Shown here piece after piece: positions 52,440-63,589 of a DNA stretch of 64,000 bases (positions within the stretch are counted from its first letter, which is position 1; each line of letters opens with the position of its first letter). A program made the translations under genes and the position numbers. The notes under the pieces were generated by a model. It was given only the letters and a program-made list of their open reading frames with translations. It searched no databases and was not told the DNA's origin. This DNA is from Staphylococcus saprophyticus subsp. saprophyticus ATCC 15305 = NCTC 7292 (GTDB lineage: Bacteria > Bacillota > Bacilli > Staphylococcales > Staphylococcaceae), in NCBI RefSeq assembly GCF_000010125.1, contig NC_007350.1, forward strand, positions 744,001 through 808,000, read 5' to 3'.

Positions 52440-52504
52440 GTATTGGGTAAAAAACTCACAAAAAACTCTGTTCCAGATGGTTCAGGGCAAAGGAGCTGAA
52501 AATA
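52440..52504 (+). promoter_or_regulatory. Possible autoregulatory leader of L31
   Basis: The leader holds CTGTTCCAGATGGTTCAGGGC directly before AAGGAG in overlapping pieces (52467-52494). CTG-CC can pair with GG-CAG beside the ribosome binding site. Leaders controlling L31 by its own product are known in Firmicutes; whether this is one is not shown. Confidence 0.4.
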
Positions 52505-52762
52505 ATGAGACAAAATATTCATCCTGAATATCACAATGTTATCTTTTTAGATACTACTACAGATTTTAAATTCTTAAGTGGTTCAACTAAAACATCATCA
52601 GAGACAATGGAATGGGAAGATGGTAATGAATACCCAGTTATTCGTTTAGACATTTCATCTGATTCACATCCATTCTACACAGGACGTCAAAAATTCGCTG
52701 CGGCGGATGGTCGTGTGGAACGTTTCAACAAAAAATTCGGATTCAAATCAAGCAACGAATAA
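52505..52762 (+). CDS. rpmE2: Ribosomal protein L31, type B (zinc-free form)
   Basis: Large-subunit protein that bridges to the small subunit near 5S. The 85 residues begin [19 protein letters not shown] and include [24 protein letters not shown] in parts. The four cysteines of the zinc-binding form are absent, so this is the C-minus, type B paralogue. Such forms can replace the zinc form when zinc is scarce, though in staphylococci it is often the only L31. AAGGAG lies about 10 bases before the ATG. Confidence 0.96.
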   Translation: MRQNIHPEYHNVIFLDTTTDFKFLSGSTKTSSETMEWEDGNEYPVIRLDISSDSHPFYTGRQKFAAADGRVERFNKKFGFKSSNE

Positions 52763-52771
52763 TTGTTGGTA

Positions 52772-52806
52772 TAAGGCATTCTCATTTTATGAGAATGCCT
52801 TTTTAT
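52772..52806 (+). terminator. rpmE2 terminator
   Basis: AAGGCATTCTCA and TGAGAATGCCTT form a 12 bp stem, then TTT. The 298 bases from here to tdk have no gene; an extended -10 (TGATATAAT at about 53060) is a likely tdk promoter. Confidence 0.93.
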
Positions 52807-53104
52807 GTTAAAAAGCACTTCCTAATCACAAATAGATATCATAAAAAATGTTGAAATTCCTTTATTTTATGAGTAACGATACTGGCTGCAAGTATAGCAT
52901 TAAATTTAAGTTTGTATACAATGTTGAAACAAAGTGGATCAGTTTTGTTAGTAGGCAGTTCAATGAGAATTTAACGATAGTTCTATTTATATATCCCAAA
53001 TTGTTACATAAAATTAACGCAGTAACTTGAAAATATATCCTATTTTGTAGTGGAAAATATGATATAATGAATCGATTATGTTTTGAAAAAAGGTGGAACG
53101 CATA

Positions 53105-53704
53105 ATGTATGAAACTTATCATTCCGGGTGGATTGAATGTATTACTGGAAGTATGTTTAGTGGCAAATCTGAAGAGCTTATTCGTCGATTAAGACGAGGG
53201 CTTTATGCTAAACAAAAAGTAGTTGTATTTAAACCAGCTATAGATGACCGCTATCATAAAGATAAGATTGTTTCTCACAATGGCAATGCTATAGAAGCAA
53301 TTAATATTTCGACAGCAGCTGAGATATTAAAGCACGATTTATCAGAAGTAGATGTAATTGGAATAGACGAAGTGCAATTTTTTGAAAATGGTATTGTACA
53401 TATAGCTGAACAGTTAGCTGAAAAAGGACATAGAGTCATTACTGCTGGTCTAGATATGGACTTTAGAGCACAACCTTTCGAGCCAATGCCACAATTGATG
53501 GCTGTGAGTGAGGATGTAACTAAACTTCAAGCAGTTTGTGCGGTTTGCGGTGCATCGTCAAGTCGTACGCAAAGATTAATTGATGGTAACCCAGCAAAAA
53601 TCGACGACCCAGTCATTTTAGTTGGTGCTAATGAAAGCTATGAACCCAGATGCAGAGCGCATCATATAGTAGCGCCTAGCAATACTGAGAAGGAGGAAAT
53701 GTAG
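53105..53704 (+). CDS. tdk: Thymidine kinase
   Basis: Phosphorylates thymidine to dTMP. The 199 residues are the type II (cellular) form: P-loop [12 protein letters not shown] (about 15-26), Walker [11 protein letters not shown], and a lasso loop. The structural zinc is held by CAVCG and CRAHH. The start is ATG 53105, after AAAGGTGG; an in-frame GTG 12 bases earlier overlaps that site. The stop overlaps the prfA GTG start by one base, so tdk-prfA-prmC are coupled. Confidence 0.96.
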   Translation: MYETYHSGWIECITGSMFSGKSEELIRRLRRGLYAKQKVVVFKPAIDDRYHKDKIVSHNGNAIEAINISTAAEILKHDLSEVDVIGIDEVQFFENGIVHIAEQLAEKGHRVITAGLDMDFRAQPFEPMPQLMAVSEDVTKLQAVCAVCGASSSRTQRLIDGNPAKIDDPVILVGANESYEPRCRAHHIVAPSNTEKEEM

Positions 53705-54780
53705 TGTTTGATCAATTAGACATAGTAGAAGAAAGATATGAACAATTAAATGAAATGTTAAGTGATCCTGATGTCGTAAATAATCCAGATAATTTACGTA
53801 AATATTCTAAAGAGCAGGCAGAATTACAAAAAACAGTGGACGTTTATCGCGATTATAAACAAACAAAAGAAGATATTTCTGAAGTAGAAGAAATGTTACG
53901 TGATACAAAAGATAATGATGAAATTGAAATGTTGAAAGAGGAACATCAAACACTTCAAAATAAAGTACCTAAGTTAGAAGAAGAACTTAAGTTCTTATTG
54001 ATCCCTAAAGATCCTAATGATGACAAAGACGTTATTGTAGAAATTCGTGCAGCAGCAGGTGGAGATGAGGCGGCAATTTTTGCTGGTGACCTATTTAGAA
54101 TGTATTCCAAATATGCTGAAACGTTAAATTATAAGACAGATATTGTAGAAGTTACCGAAAGTGATCATGGTGGTTATAAAGAAATAAGTTTTTCTGTTTC
54201 TGGTAATGGTGCTTTTAGTAAATTAAAATATGAGAATGGTGCACACCGTGTACAGCGTGTACCTGAAACTGAATCAGGCGGACGTATCCATACATCAACA
54301 GCTACAGTTGCAGTACTTCCTGAGGTAGAAGATGTTGAAATAGAAGTTCGCAACGAAGATTTGAAAATTGACACATACCGTTCAAGTGGTGCAGGTGGTC
54401 AGCACGTTAATACAACAGATTCAGCTGTGCGTATTACACATATTCCAACCGGTGTTATTGCGACTTCTTCAGAAAAATCGCAAATCCAAAACCGTGAAAA
54501 AGCACTAAAAGTATTAAAAGCACGCTTATTTGATATGAAATTACAAGAAGAGCAACAAAAATATGCTGCCCAACGTAAATCAGCAGTGGGTACAGGAGAT
54601 CGTTCAGAACGTATCAGAACCTATAACTATCCGCAAAGCCGTGTAACAGATCATCGTATTGGTTTAACTTTACAAAAATTAGACCAAATTATGGAAGGTA
54701 AGTTGGATGAAATTATTGATGCTTTAACTTTAGCGGAACAAACTGATAAATTGAAAGAATTAAATAATGGTGAATTATAA
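53704..54780 (+). CDS. prfA: Peptide chain release factor 1
   Basis: Recognises UAA and UAG stop codons and triggers release of the protein chain. The 358 residues include the helical N-terminal domain, the codon-recognition domain and the GGQ motif in [14 protein letters not shown] (about 229-242), whose Gln is methylated by PrmC, encoded next. The start is GTG 53704, with GGAGG seven bases upstream; it overlaps the tdk stop. Its end overlaps prmC by 14 bases. Confidence 0.97.
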   Translation: MFDQLDIVEERYEQLNEMLSDPDVVNNPDNLRKYSKEQAELQKTVDVYRDYKQTKEDISEVEEMLRDTKDNDEIEMLKEEHQTLQNKVPKLEEELKFLLIPKDPNDDKDVIVEIRAAAGGDEAAIFAGDLFRMYSKYAETLNYKTDIVEVTESDHGGYKEISFSVSGNGAFSKLKYENGAHRVQRVPETESGGRIHTSTATVAVLPEVEDVEIEVRNEDLKIDTYRSSGAGGQHVNTTDSAVRITHIPTGVIATSSEKSQIQNREKALKVLKARLFDMKLQEEQQKYAAQRKSAVGTGDRSERIRTYNYPQSRVTDHRIGLTLQKLDQIMEGKLDEIIDALTLAEQTDKLKELNNGEL

Positions 54781-55603
54781 AACATTATTAAATCAAGCTA
54801 AAGTGAAATGCAATGAACAAGGTATTGAATCAACGCGTGCCGAATGGTTAATGTTGGATTTGTTTAATTGGTCTAAAGCCAATTACTTAATGCATATGGA
54901 TGATGAAGTAACACTTCAACATAAAAACTTATTTGATGACGCAACACAAAGAATGCTAAATGATGAACCAATACAATATATCCTAGGTAAACAAACATTC
55001 TATGGTGAAGTTTTTAAAGTGAATAAGCATTGTCTTATTCCAAGACCTGAAACAGAAGAAGTAATGCTTCATTTTTATAATCAACTTCATTCAGGAGATT
55101 GTGTTGTAGATATAGGCACGGGGAGTGGGAATATACCGATTTCATTAAAAAAATTGGACCCTTCATTAGAAGTTTATGCTACAGATTTATATACTTCAGC
55201 GTTATCTGTCGCTAAGGCTAACGCTAAGATGCACCAAGTAGAAATTAGATTTCTACTTGGTGATACATTAATGCCACTGATTGAGCACGGCATCAAAGTA
55301 AATGGACTTATTTCTAATCCGCCATATATTGATGATAATGATGCATTAATTATGGATAATACAGTGTTAAACTATGAACCACATACTGCGCTTTTTGCAA
55401 AAAACAATGGCTATGATATCTATGATAAAATTATAGATCAGTTACGCGAAGTATTATTGCCAAATGCGAAAGTTGTGTTTGAAATTGGATTTAATCAAGG
55501 ACAAACATTGAAACAACGTATTATTGAGAAATATCCAAGTTTAGATGTACAAATCATTAAAGATATAAATAATAACGACCGAATAATTTCATTTGTTTGG
55601 TGA
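54767..55603 (+). CDS. prmC: Release-factor glutamine methyltransferase
   Basis: Methylates the GGQ glutamine of release factors with S-adenosylmethionine. The 278 residues have an N-terminal helical domain and a Rossmann methyltransferase domain with [11 protein letters not shown] (about 110-120) and the glutamine-binding NPPY at 184-187. The ATG lies inside the end of prfA, giving [10 protein letters not shown]. Position directly after its substrate gene is conserved in bacteria. A terminator follows. Confidence 0.96.
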   Translation: MVNYKTLLNQAKVKCNEQGIESTRAEWLMLDLFNWSKANYLMHMDDEVTLQHKNLFDDATQRMLNDEPIQYILGKQTFYGEVFKVNKHCLIPRPETEEVMLHFYNQLHSGDCVVDIGTGSGNIPISLKKLDPSLEVYATDLYTSALSVAKANAKMHQVEIRFLLGDTLMPLIEHGIKVNGLISNPPYIDDNDALIMDNTVLNYEPHTALFAKNNGYDIYDKIIDQLREVLLPNAKVVFEIGFNQGQTLKQRIIEKYPSLDVQIIKDINNNDRIISFVW

Positions 55604-55607
55604 TCAT

Positions 55608-55655
55608 AAGTTATGTGCTAAACATGATTAATCATGAGAGTGCATAACTTTTTAT
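55608..55655 (+). terminator. prmC terminator
   Basis: AAGTTATG and CATAACTT pair, with an inner CATGATTAATCATG palindrome, followed by TTT. Confidence 0.85.
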
Positions 55656-55696
55656 TTTGTTTTAAAATAGATAACAAGATGAAAGGGTGTGTCTAA

Positions 55697-56740
55697 GTGA
55701 ATACAAAAATATGGGATTTACGCCAATCTAATAATCAATTGAATACAGATAATGAACTGAATGATATAAAAGTAATTTTTGAAAATGGCGGTTTAATTGC
55801 TATACCAACTGAAACTGTATACGGATTGGGTGCAGATGCACGTAATGAAGCAGCAATTAAACACATTTATAGTGCGAAAGGTAGACCATCTGACAATCCT
55901 TTAATTGTTCATATCTATAAAGTTGAACAAATACAAGCTTTTACAGATAAGCTGTCAAAAGAAGTTGAAATGTTAATGAATGAATTTTGGCCTGGACCGA
56001 TTTCATTTATTGTTCCATTAAAAAAAGGCTATTTATGTGAAAGTGTTAGTGGTGGGTTAGATTCCATTGCAGTGCGTATGCCAAGTCATCCAATCGGAAG
56101 ACAAATACTAAAATATGTTGATATGCCAATTGCGGCACCCAGTGCAAATTTGAGTGGCAGACCCTCACCGACTACATTTGAACATGTTTATCGTGATTTG
56201 GACGGGCGTATCGATGGTATTGTGAATGGAGACCAAAGTGAAGAGGGGTTAGAAAGTACTGTGCTCGATTGTACACGATTTCCATTTAAAATCGCTAGAC
56301 CCGGTTCTATCACAAAATCTATGATAGAAGCGGTTATTCCAGACAGTGTGACAACAATAGGTACATTAGATTCTGAAAAACCAATTGCTCCAGGTATGAA
56401 ATATAAACATTATTCACCTGATACACCAGTAAAAATATTGAAGTCTTTTAATGCGTTACCTACATCGACTTCAAATTGGACACAAACAGCGTTTATCGTA
56501 CCTCGTAGCAAACAAGCGTTAATACCAGAAGCTGCGAAATTTATACCTTTATGCGAAGATGAAAATGATATTAAAGGGGCTAATCATAATCTTTATCAAA
56601 TATTGCACCAGTTAGACCAAGACGATCAAATTCAACATGCCTTTATTTATGGATTTGATTTGAATGATAACACTACGGCAATTATGAATAGAATGATGAA
56701 AGCGGCTAATCAATCTATTATTGAAGGAGCAGATTTATGA
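55697..56740 (+). CDS. sua5: Threonylcarbamoyl-AMP synthase (Sua5 type)
   Basis: Makes threonylcarbamoyl-AMP from threonine, bicarbonate and ATP for the t6A37 modification of tRNAs that read ANN codons. The 347 residues comprise the YrdC domain (about 20-205; [22 protein letters not shown]) and the C-terminal Sua5 domain (about 235-345, [11 protein letters not shown]-like [11 protein letters not shown]). The start is GTG 55697, preceded by GAAAGGG. The stop overlaps ptpB by four bases. In B. subtilis the gene is called ywlC. Confidence 0.95.
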
Positions 56741-57159
56741 AAATCATTTTTGTTTGTACAGGAAATACTTGTAGGAGTCCTATGGCTGAAAGTATCGCTC
56801 AGTCCAAATTACCTAACCATACAATTGTGTCACGTGGTATGTATGCTATAGATGGTCAACCGATATCAGATCATACTAAGGAAATTTTACTTGAGCGTCA
56901 TTTAAATGTGCCATACCAAGCCCAGTCTTTTACTGCTTCAGATATAAATGCAGATTTAATATTGACGATGGGTTCATCTCATAAGCGCATAATTAAGGAA
57001 TTGTATGATAACACCGATCACGTATTTACTTTAAATGAGTATGTAGACAAGATAGGAGAGGTTTCCGATCCGTTTGGTGGGAGTAAATCTGCATATCTTG
57101 AAATATATAATGAATTAAATTTACTGATAGATAGTTTAAAAAATAAAATATTAAACTAA
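56737..57159 (+). CDS. ptpB: Low-molecular-weight phosphatase, probable protein-arginine phosphatase
   Basis: Cytoplasmic phosphatase of 140 residues with the C-x5-R loop [10 protein letters not shown] (Cys7, Arg13) and the general acid Asp111 in SDPFGG. Thr11 within the loop is the residue that gives B. subtilis YwlE preference for phosphoarginine over phosphotyrosine, so this is probably an arginine phosphatase opposing McsB. Its start overlaps sua5, the same pairing as ywlC-ywlE in B. subtilis. S. aureus calls it PtpB. Confidence 0.92.
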
Positions 57160-57304
57160 TAAATTAGTGAAATTAGTATAAGTACGTTAGTAAATACGTT
57201 ATAATAAAAACGTGTAGCAAATTTGCTATCAGTCAATTTTGTATGTTTTAAAGCGGTTTGAGATTCAATTACTTTTTATGTCATTAATAAAAAGGGGTGC
57301 AAGA

Positions 57305-57829
57305 ATGGAAGATTTGATGTTATTGTTAGATGAATTAAAATCACAATCTTTTTTCAAGGCTAATGAATTATGCATTATCGGTTGTTCAACATCAGAAGTC
57401 ATTGGTGAACGCATTGGTAGTGTAGGTTCTATGGAAGTAGCTAAAGAAATATTTAATTCATTGAAAGTAATCGAAAATGAAACGGGCGTTTCTTTTGTAT
57501 ATCAAGGTTGTGAACATATAAACAGAGCGGTAACAATAGAAAGAGCACAATTCAATCCCCTCACGATGGAAGAAGTTACGGTTGTACCAGATGTTCATGC
57601 TGGCGGAAGTCTTGCCACTTATGCATACAAGCATATGGATGAACCAATAGTTGTTGAACATATATCGGTACCTAAAGGTATTGATATTGGTCAAACCCTT
57701 ATTGGAATGCACATCAAGCATGTCGCTATTCCAGAACGTACAAGTGTTAAGCAAATTGGTGAAGCAATTGTAACCATCGCTTCTTCAAGACCTAAGAAAA
57801 TTGGTGGCGAAAGAGCAAAATATAACTAA
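57305..57829 (+). CDS. TIGR01440/UPF0340 family protein
   Basis: Conserved protein of 174 residues (YwlG in B. subtilis). The family features are [31 protein letters not shown] and [17 protein letters not shown]. The conserved Cys, His and Asp residues suggest a metal or ligand site, but no reaction is known. The start is ATG 57305, after AAAAGGGG; earlier in-frame codons lack a binding site. glyA follows by 22 bases, and the ywlC-ywlE-ywlG-glyA order is kept across Firmicutes, hinting at a shared role. Confidence 0.87.
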   Translation: MEDLMLLLDELKSQSFFKANELCIIGCSTSEVIGERIGSVGSMEVAKEIFNSLKVIENETGVSFVYQGCEHINRAVTIERAQFNPLTMEEVTVVPDVHAGGSLATYAYKHMDEPIVVEHISVPKGIDIGQTLIGMHIKHVAIPERTSVKQIGEAIVTIASSRPKKIGGERAKYN

Positions 57830-57851
57830 TACAGAAACGAGGGAATTACCA

Positions 57852-59090
57852 ATGTCATTTATTCAAAAGCAAGATAAAGAAATATATGAAGTGATTCAAA
57901 ATGAATTTAACCGTCAAAATAACAATATCGAGCTCATTGCTTCAGAGAACTTTGTTTCAGAAGCAGTTATGGAAGCCCAAGGATCAGTGTTAACGAACAA
58001 GTATGCTGAAGGCTATCCTAATAGAAGATATTATGGCGGTTGTGAATACGTAGATGTGTCAGAAACATTAGCTATTGATCGTGCTAAAAAATTATTTGGC
58101 GCAGAACATGTTAATGTTCAACCACACTCAGGATCTCAGGCCAATATGGCTGTTTATCTCGTAGCATTAGAACACGGTGATACTGTATTAGGTATGAATT
58201 TAAGCCACGGTGGCCATTTAACACATGGTGCACCTGTGAACTTTAGTGGTCAATTTTATAACTTTGTGGAATATGGTGTAGACCAAGAAAATGAGCAAAT
58301 TGATTATGATGAAGTATTAAAAGTTGCTAAAGAACATAAACCTAAATTAATTGTTGCTGGTGCATCAGCTTATTCAAGAACAATCGATTTCAAACGATTC
58401 AAAGAAATTGCTGATGAAGTTGGCGCAAAATTAATGGTTGATATGGCACATATCGCTGGTTTAGTCGCAGTTGGTTTACATCCAAATCCTGTGGAATATG
58501 CAGATTTTGTAACGACAACTACACATAAAACATTACGCGGACCTCGTGGTGGCATGATTTTATGTAAAGAAGAATATAAAAAACAAATTGATAAAACGAT
58601 ATTCCCAGGTATCCAAAGTGGCCCATTAGAGCATGTGATTGCTGCTAAAGCAGTTGCATTTGGTGAGGCATTACAAGATGACTTTAAAGTTTATCAACAA
58701 CAAGTGATTCAAAATGCTAAAACATTAGCTAACACATTGACTGACGAAGGATTTAGAGTTGTATCTGGAGGCACGGATAATCACCTCGTCGCAGTAGACG
58801 TCAAAGGTTCTGTGGGTATTACAGGTAAAGTTGCTGAAGAAACACTAGATGCAATTGGAATAACTTGTAATAAAAATACAATTCCTTTTGATCAAGAGAA
58901 ACCTTTCGTAACGAGTGGTATTCGTTTAGGTACCCCAGCTGCAACAACACGTGGTTTTGATGAAACTGCTTTTGAAGAAGTTGCGAAAATCATTAGTTTA
59001 GTTTTAAAAGACCCAGAAAATGAAAAAGCATTAGCCGAAGGGAAAGAAAGAGTTAATACTTTAACTTCAAAACATCCTTTATATAATTAA
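57852..59090 (+). CDS. glyA: Serine hydroxymethyltransferase
   Basis: Interconverts serine and glycine with tetrahydrofolate, the main one-carbon source. The 412 residues are full length, with the PLP lysine in [13 protein letters not shown] (about 224-236) and SAYSRTIDF and DMAHIAGLV around the cofactor. The start is ATG 57852, after GAGGG; the in-frame extension into the end of the previous gene is unsupported. upp follows 19 bases later. Confidence 0.97.
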   Translation: MSFIQKQDKEIYEVIQNEFNRQNNNIELIASENFVSEAVMEAQGSVLTNKYAEGYPNRRYYGGCEYVDVSETLAIDRAKKLFGAEHVNVQPHSGSQANMAVYLVALEHGDTVLGMNLSHGGHLTHGAPVNFSGQFYNFVEYGVDQENEQIDYDEVLKVAKEHKPKLIVAGASAYSRTIDFKRFKEIADEVGAKLMVDMAHIAGLVAVGLHPNPVEYADFVTTTTHKTLRGPRGGMILCKEEYKKQIDKTIFPGIQSGPLEHVIAAKAVAFGEALQDDFKVYQQQVIQNAKTLANTLTDEGFRVVSGGTDNHLVAVDVKGSVGITGKVAEETLDAIGITCNKNTIPFDQEKPFVTSGIRLGTPAATTRGFDETAFEEVAKIISLVLKDPENEKALAEGKERVNTLTSKHPLYN

Positions 59091-59109
59091 AATTGGAGGA
59101 AATAAATTT

Positions 59110-59739
59110 ATGGGCAAAGTACATGTTTTTGATCACCCACTTATTCAACACAAATTAAGTTATATCCGTGACGTACATACTGGGACTAAAGAATTTAGAG
59201 AGCTAGTAGATGAAGTAGGTATGTTAATGGCATATGAAGTTACAAGAGATTTAGAATTACAGGATGTGGAAATAGAAACACCAGTAACAAAAATGATTGC
59301 TAAAAGATTAACAGGTAAAAAATTAGCGTTTGTACCAATCTTAAGAGCAGGATTAGGGATGACACAAGGTATTTTAACATTAGTACCTGCAGCTAGAATA
59401 GGTCATGTGGGTCTTTATAGAGATCCTGAAACACTAGAAGCCGTTGAATATTTTGTGAAATTACCACAAGATATTGAAGAAAGAGAAATTGTAGTTGTAG
59501 ACCCAATGTTAGCAACAGGTGCTTCAGCTATAGAAGCTATTAATTCATTAAAAAAACGTGGTGCTAAAAATATTCGTTTTATGTGTTTAATCGCTGCCCC
59601 TGAAGGTGTAGAAAAATTACAAGCAGCTCATGAAGATGTGGATATATTTATCGCTGCATTAGATGAAAAGCTTGATAATCATGCATATATCACACCAGGT
59701 TTAGGTGATGCAGGTGACCGTTTATTCGGTACAAAATAG
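59110..59739 (+). CDS. upp: Uracil phosphoribosyltransferase
   Basis: Converts uracil and PRPP to UMP. The 209 residues show the PRPP loop [15 protein letters not shown] (about 128-142), the uracil site at the C-terminus ([17 protein letters not shown]), and [11 protein letters not shown] near 75. GGAGG lies 11 bases before the ATG. It lies between glyA and wecB without terminators, so it is probably part of one transcript, and it salvages uracil from pdp. Confidence 0.97.
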   Translation: MGKVHVFDHPLIQHKLSYIRDVHTGTKEFRELVDEVGMLMAYEVTRDLELQDVEIETPVTKMIAKRLTGKKLAFVPILRAGLGMTQGILTLVPAARIGHVGLYRDPETLEAVEYFVKLPQDIEEREIVVVDPMLATGASAIEAINSLKKRGAKNIRFMCLIAAPEGVEKLQAAHEDVDIFIAALDEKLDNHAYITPGLGDAGDRLFGTK

Positions 59740-59761
59740 TTTCGCCCAGGAGTGGAGTAAA

Positions 59762-60892
59762 ATGAAAAAAATAATGACTGTCTTCGGCACACGTCCAGAA
59801 GCAGTAAAAATGGCACCTCTAATTCAAGCGTTGAAACATGACGATGCGCTAGAACCTATCGTAGTTGTTACGGCTCAACATAGAGAAATGCTTGATTCAG
59901 TTCTGACTAGCTTCCACATCACACCAGATTATGATTTGGATATCATGAAACAAGGCCAGTCACTGTCTGAAATTACGTCACGTATTTTATCGAGACTAGA
60001 GGATGTTATAAAGAAAGAACAACCAGATATGATACTCGTTCATGGTGACACAATGACGACGTTTGCTGGTAGTTTAGCAGCATTATATAATCAGATTCCT
60101 ATAGGTCATGTCGAGGCTGGCTTAAGAACATGGGATAAATATGCTCCATTTCCTGAAGAAATGAATAGACAAATGGTAGGGGTAATGGCAGATTTGAATT
60201 TTGCCCCTACCAATAATGCTGCTCACAATCTTTTAGCAGAAAACAAACCAGAGGAATCAATCGTTGTGACAGGTAATACGGCTATAGATGCTATGAAGAC
60301 GACAATACATGATCACTATCATTCTGAGATTATAGCAAAGCATAAAGATAAACGTATCATTTTGTTAACTGCGCACCGACGTGAAAATATTGGTGAACCT
60401 ATGGTGCATATATTTAAAGCTGTTAGAGATATTGTCGAAGCATTTGAAGATGTCGTTGTGGTTTACCCAGTGCATAAAAATCCTAAAGTTAGGGAAATTG
60501 CAGAAACTTATTTATCAAATCACGAGCGAATTGAATTGGTGGAACCATTGGAAGTCGTGGATTTTCATAATTTTGCCCATCAATCATACTTGATATTAAC
60601 AGATTCTGGAGGTGTGCAAGAAGAAGCGCCTTCATTAGGTAAACCTGTACTTGTGTTAAGAGATGCTACAGAAAGACCCGAAGGTGTGAATGCTGGTACG
60701 CTTAAAATAGTAGGCACCCACGAGAAAAACATATTTGATTCTACGAAACAATTATTAGATGACAAAATGTTATATGACAAAATGAGCCATGCACGAAATC
60801 CTTATGGAGATGGAAATGCCGCTTTACGAATTTGTGAGAATATCAAATATTATTTTCATATAATTTCCAAAAAGCCAGAATCATTCAAATAA
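59762..60892 (+). CDS. wecB: UDP-N-acetylglucosamine 2-epimerase
   Basis: Makes UDP-ManNAc from UDP-GlcNAc for the wall teichoic acid linkage unit or capsule. The 376 residues have a GT-B fold with GTRPEAVKMAP (about 8-18), HGDTMTTFAG, HVEAGLRTWDKYAPFPEE and the catalytic region TAHRREN. DSGGVQEEAP near 285 binds UDP. The start is ATG 59762, after GGAGTGGAG; the extension overlapping upp is unsupported. The gene is called mnaA in staphylococci. There is no strong terminator before the atp operon. Confidence 0.95.
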   Translation: MKKIMTVFGTRPEAVKMAPLIQALKHDDALEPIVVVTAQHREMLDSVLTSFHITPDYDLDIMKQGQSLSEITSRILSRLEDVIKKEQPDMILVHGDTMTTFAGSLAALYNQIPIGHVEAGLRTWDKYAPFPEEMNRQMVGVMADLNFAPTNNAAHNLLAENKPEESIVVTGNTAIDAMKTTIHDHYHSEIIAKHKDKRIILLTAHRRENIGEPMVHIFKAVRDIVEAFEDVVVVYPVHKNPKVREIAETYLSNHERIELVEPLEVVDFHNFAHQSYLILTDSGGVQEEAPSLGKPVLVLRDATERPEGVNAGTLKIVGTHEKNIFDSTKQLLDDKMLYDKMSHARNPYGDGNAALRICENIKYYFHIISKKPESFK

Positions 60893-60959
60893 TTAAAAAG
60901 GGGGAATGTGTCGGTTCTGTGACAATTTGAGAAAAAATTAAACTACATTTTGTATAGAA

Positions 60960-60989
60960 TTGACACGTTAACTACCCCTATATTATTAT
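60960..60989 (+). promoter_or_regulatory. atp operon promoter
   Basis: TTGACA at 60960-60965 and TATTAT at 60984-60989 with an 18-base spacer, about 60 bases before atpI. Confidence 0.65.
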
Positions 60990-61051
60990 TAAAACTGTAT
61001 GATTGAAATGGTTCTCATTATTGCATGAAAAAGATGAAGTGAGGCATAGTC

Positions 61052-61402
61052 ATGGAACGTTTCAACATCATTTTTAATAGATACATTCAATACTATTTAT
61101 ATGGTATAGTTGTACTATTAATTGTGTTTATTTTCACATACTCACCATTTATATTAGGACTTATAATAGGTACAATTGGATCACTTTTTAATACTTTTAC
61201 TTTCGAATATTATTTAGCAAAGGCAAAAGAAAAAGATAACATACATATTTCAACGGGCAACGTTTGGAGATATTTAATAGTGGTTCTAGCATGTTGTATT
61301 TGGTATTTTTATAAGGATGAAATTAATATCATTGGTGTGGTTATTGGTTTAATGATTTCATATGTTTTAATTGTTTTCAAACCATTTTTACACAAGAAAT
61401 AA
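61052..61402 (+). CDS. atpI: ATP synthase protein I
   Basis: Small membrane protein of 116 residues with four predicted helices, thought to assist assembly of the c-ring. Sequence conservation in the family is low; I assign it by size, hydropathy and position directly before atpB. GTGAGG lies before the ATG. Confidence 0.85.
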   Translation: MERFNIIFNRYIQYYLYGIVVLLIVFIFTYSPFILGLIIGTIGSLFNTFTFEYYLAKAKEKDNIHISTGNVWRYLIVVLACCIWYFYKDEINIIGVVIGLMISYVLIVFKPFLHKK

Positions 61403-61423
61403 ATTTTAAAACGAAAGAGGTGA

Positions 61424-62158
<735 letters not shown>

Positions 62159-62194
62159 TTAATTAAATTTTAAAGAAAAACTAGGAGGATTTTA

Positions 62195-62404
<210 letters not shown>

Positions 62405-62419
62405 TTCAACTAATTATTA

Positions 62420-62456
62420 TGGCGAAGTCTGAAAGACTTTCGCCGTTCGTTTTTAT
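62420..62456 (+). terminator. Intercistronic hairpin between atpE and atpF
   Basis: GGCGAAGTCT pairs with AGACTT-CGCC with one bulged T, followed by an interrupted T tract (GTTCGTTTTTA). It could act as a partial terminator or as a 3' shield for the atpE message. Confidence 0.65.
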
Positions 62457-62502
62457 CAATAATGTCTTATGATTATAATGTATGAAAGGAGTGTCTATGT
62501 AA

Positions 62503-63030
62503 GTGACTGCTACGACAAATATGTTTGTACTTGGTGCAGCTGGAACTAGCGGCGTTCAATGGGGGACAATAATCGTTACGCTTGTAACTTTTCTTATCTT
62601 ATTAGCTTTATTGAAAAAGTTCGCATGGGGTCCATTAAAAGATGTAATGGATAAACGTGAACACGATATTAATAAAGACATTGATGATGCTGAACAAGCT
62701 AAATTAAATGCACAAAAGTTAGAAGAACAAAATAAACAAACACTAAAAGAAACACAAGATGAGGTTCAAAAGATTTTAGAAGAATCTAAAGTTCAAGCAC
62801 GAAAACAACATGAAGAAATTATTCATGAAGCAAATATCAGAGCTAATGGCATGATTGAAACTGCACAGAATGAAATCAACAGTGAAAAAGAACGTGCAAT
62901 TGCAGATATTAACAACCAAGTTTCTGAGCTTTCTGTTTTAATCGCTTCTAAAGTACTGCAAAAAGAAATCTCAGATAAAGATCAAAAAGCTTTAGTTGAA
63001 AAGTACATAAAAGAGGCAGGCGATAAGTAA
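62503..63030 (+). CDS. atpF: ATP synthase F0 subunit b
   Basis: Peripheral stalk subunit. The 175 residues have one N-terminal transmembrane helix (about 17-37) and then a long, charged coiled coil rich in Lys, Glu and Gln. The start is GTG 62503, preceded by GAAAGGAG. The stop overlaps the atpH start (TAATG). [11 protein letters not shown]-like [14 protein letters not shown] after the helix is conserved. Confidence 0.97.
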
Positions 63031-63569
63031 TGGCAAACATAGCAAAAAAATATGCCAAAGCATTATTTGATACTGCTAAAGATGCAGACATACTTGACGA
63101 CATGTACGATGAATTTTCAACAATTAATGAAGCAGTTCAATCTGAAAATAAAAAGCTACAAGCATTGGATGCAGATCCACAAAAAGATGTTGAGCAACGT
63201 CGTCGCTTCGTAAGCATTGTATTTGGACAAACGAACCAATACTTGCAGAATATGCTGACAATACTTGCTAGCAATCGTCATTTAGGACACATTCATGAAA
63301 TATATATCGCGTTTGAAACATTATATAATGAAGAGCATAATCAAGACTATGCTGTAATCGAATCCGTATATCAATTGTCAGAAGAAGAATTATCAAGTAT
63401 AGAAGAAATTATTAAAGCACGAACTAAACTTTCTAAAATAATGATTACTAACAAAATCAATCCTGAACTTATCGGTGGTATCAGAGTTAAAGTTGGTACG
63501 AAAGTGATGGACGCAAGTATTAAAAATGATCTTGCGCAATTAGAAAGACAATTTATTAGAGTGAAATAA
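63030..63569 (+). CDS. atpH: ATP synthase F1 subunit delta
   Basis: Links the catalytic head to subunit b. The 179 residues match the OSCP/delta family: an N-terminal helical domain starting IAKKYAKALFDTAKD, and a C-terminal conserved GGIRVKVGTKVMDASIKNDLAQLERQF in parts. Its ATG overlaps the atpF stop. atpA follows 20 bases downstream. Confidence 0.96.
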   Translation: MANIAKKYAKALFDTAKDADILDDMYDEFSTINEAVQSENKKLQALDADPQKDVEQRRRFVSIVFGQTNQYLQNMLTILASNRHLGHIHEIYIAFETLYNEEHNQDYAVIESVYQLSEEELSSIEEIIKARTKLSKIMITNKINPELIGGIRVKVGTKVMDASIKNDLAQLERQFIRVK

Positions 63570-63589
63570 AATTTGAAGGAGTGACATAG

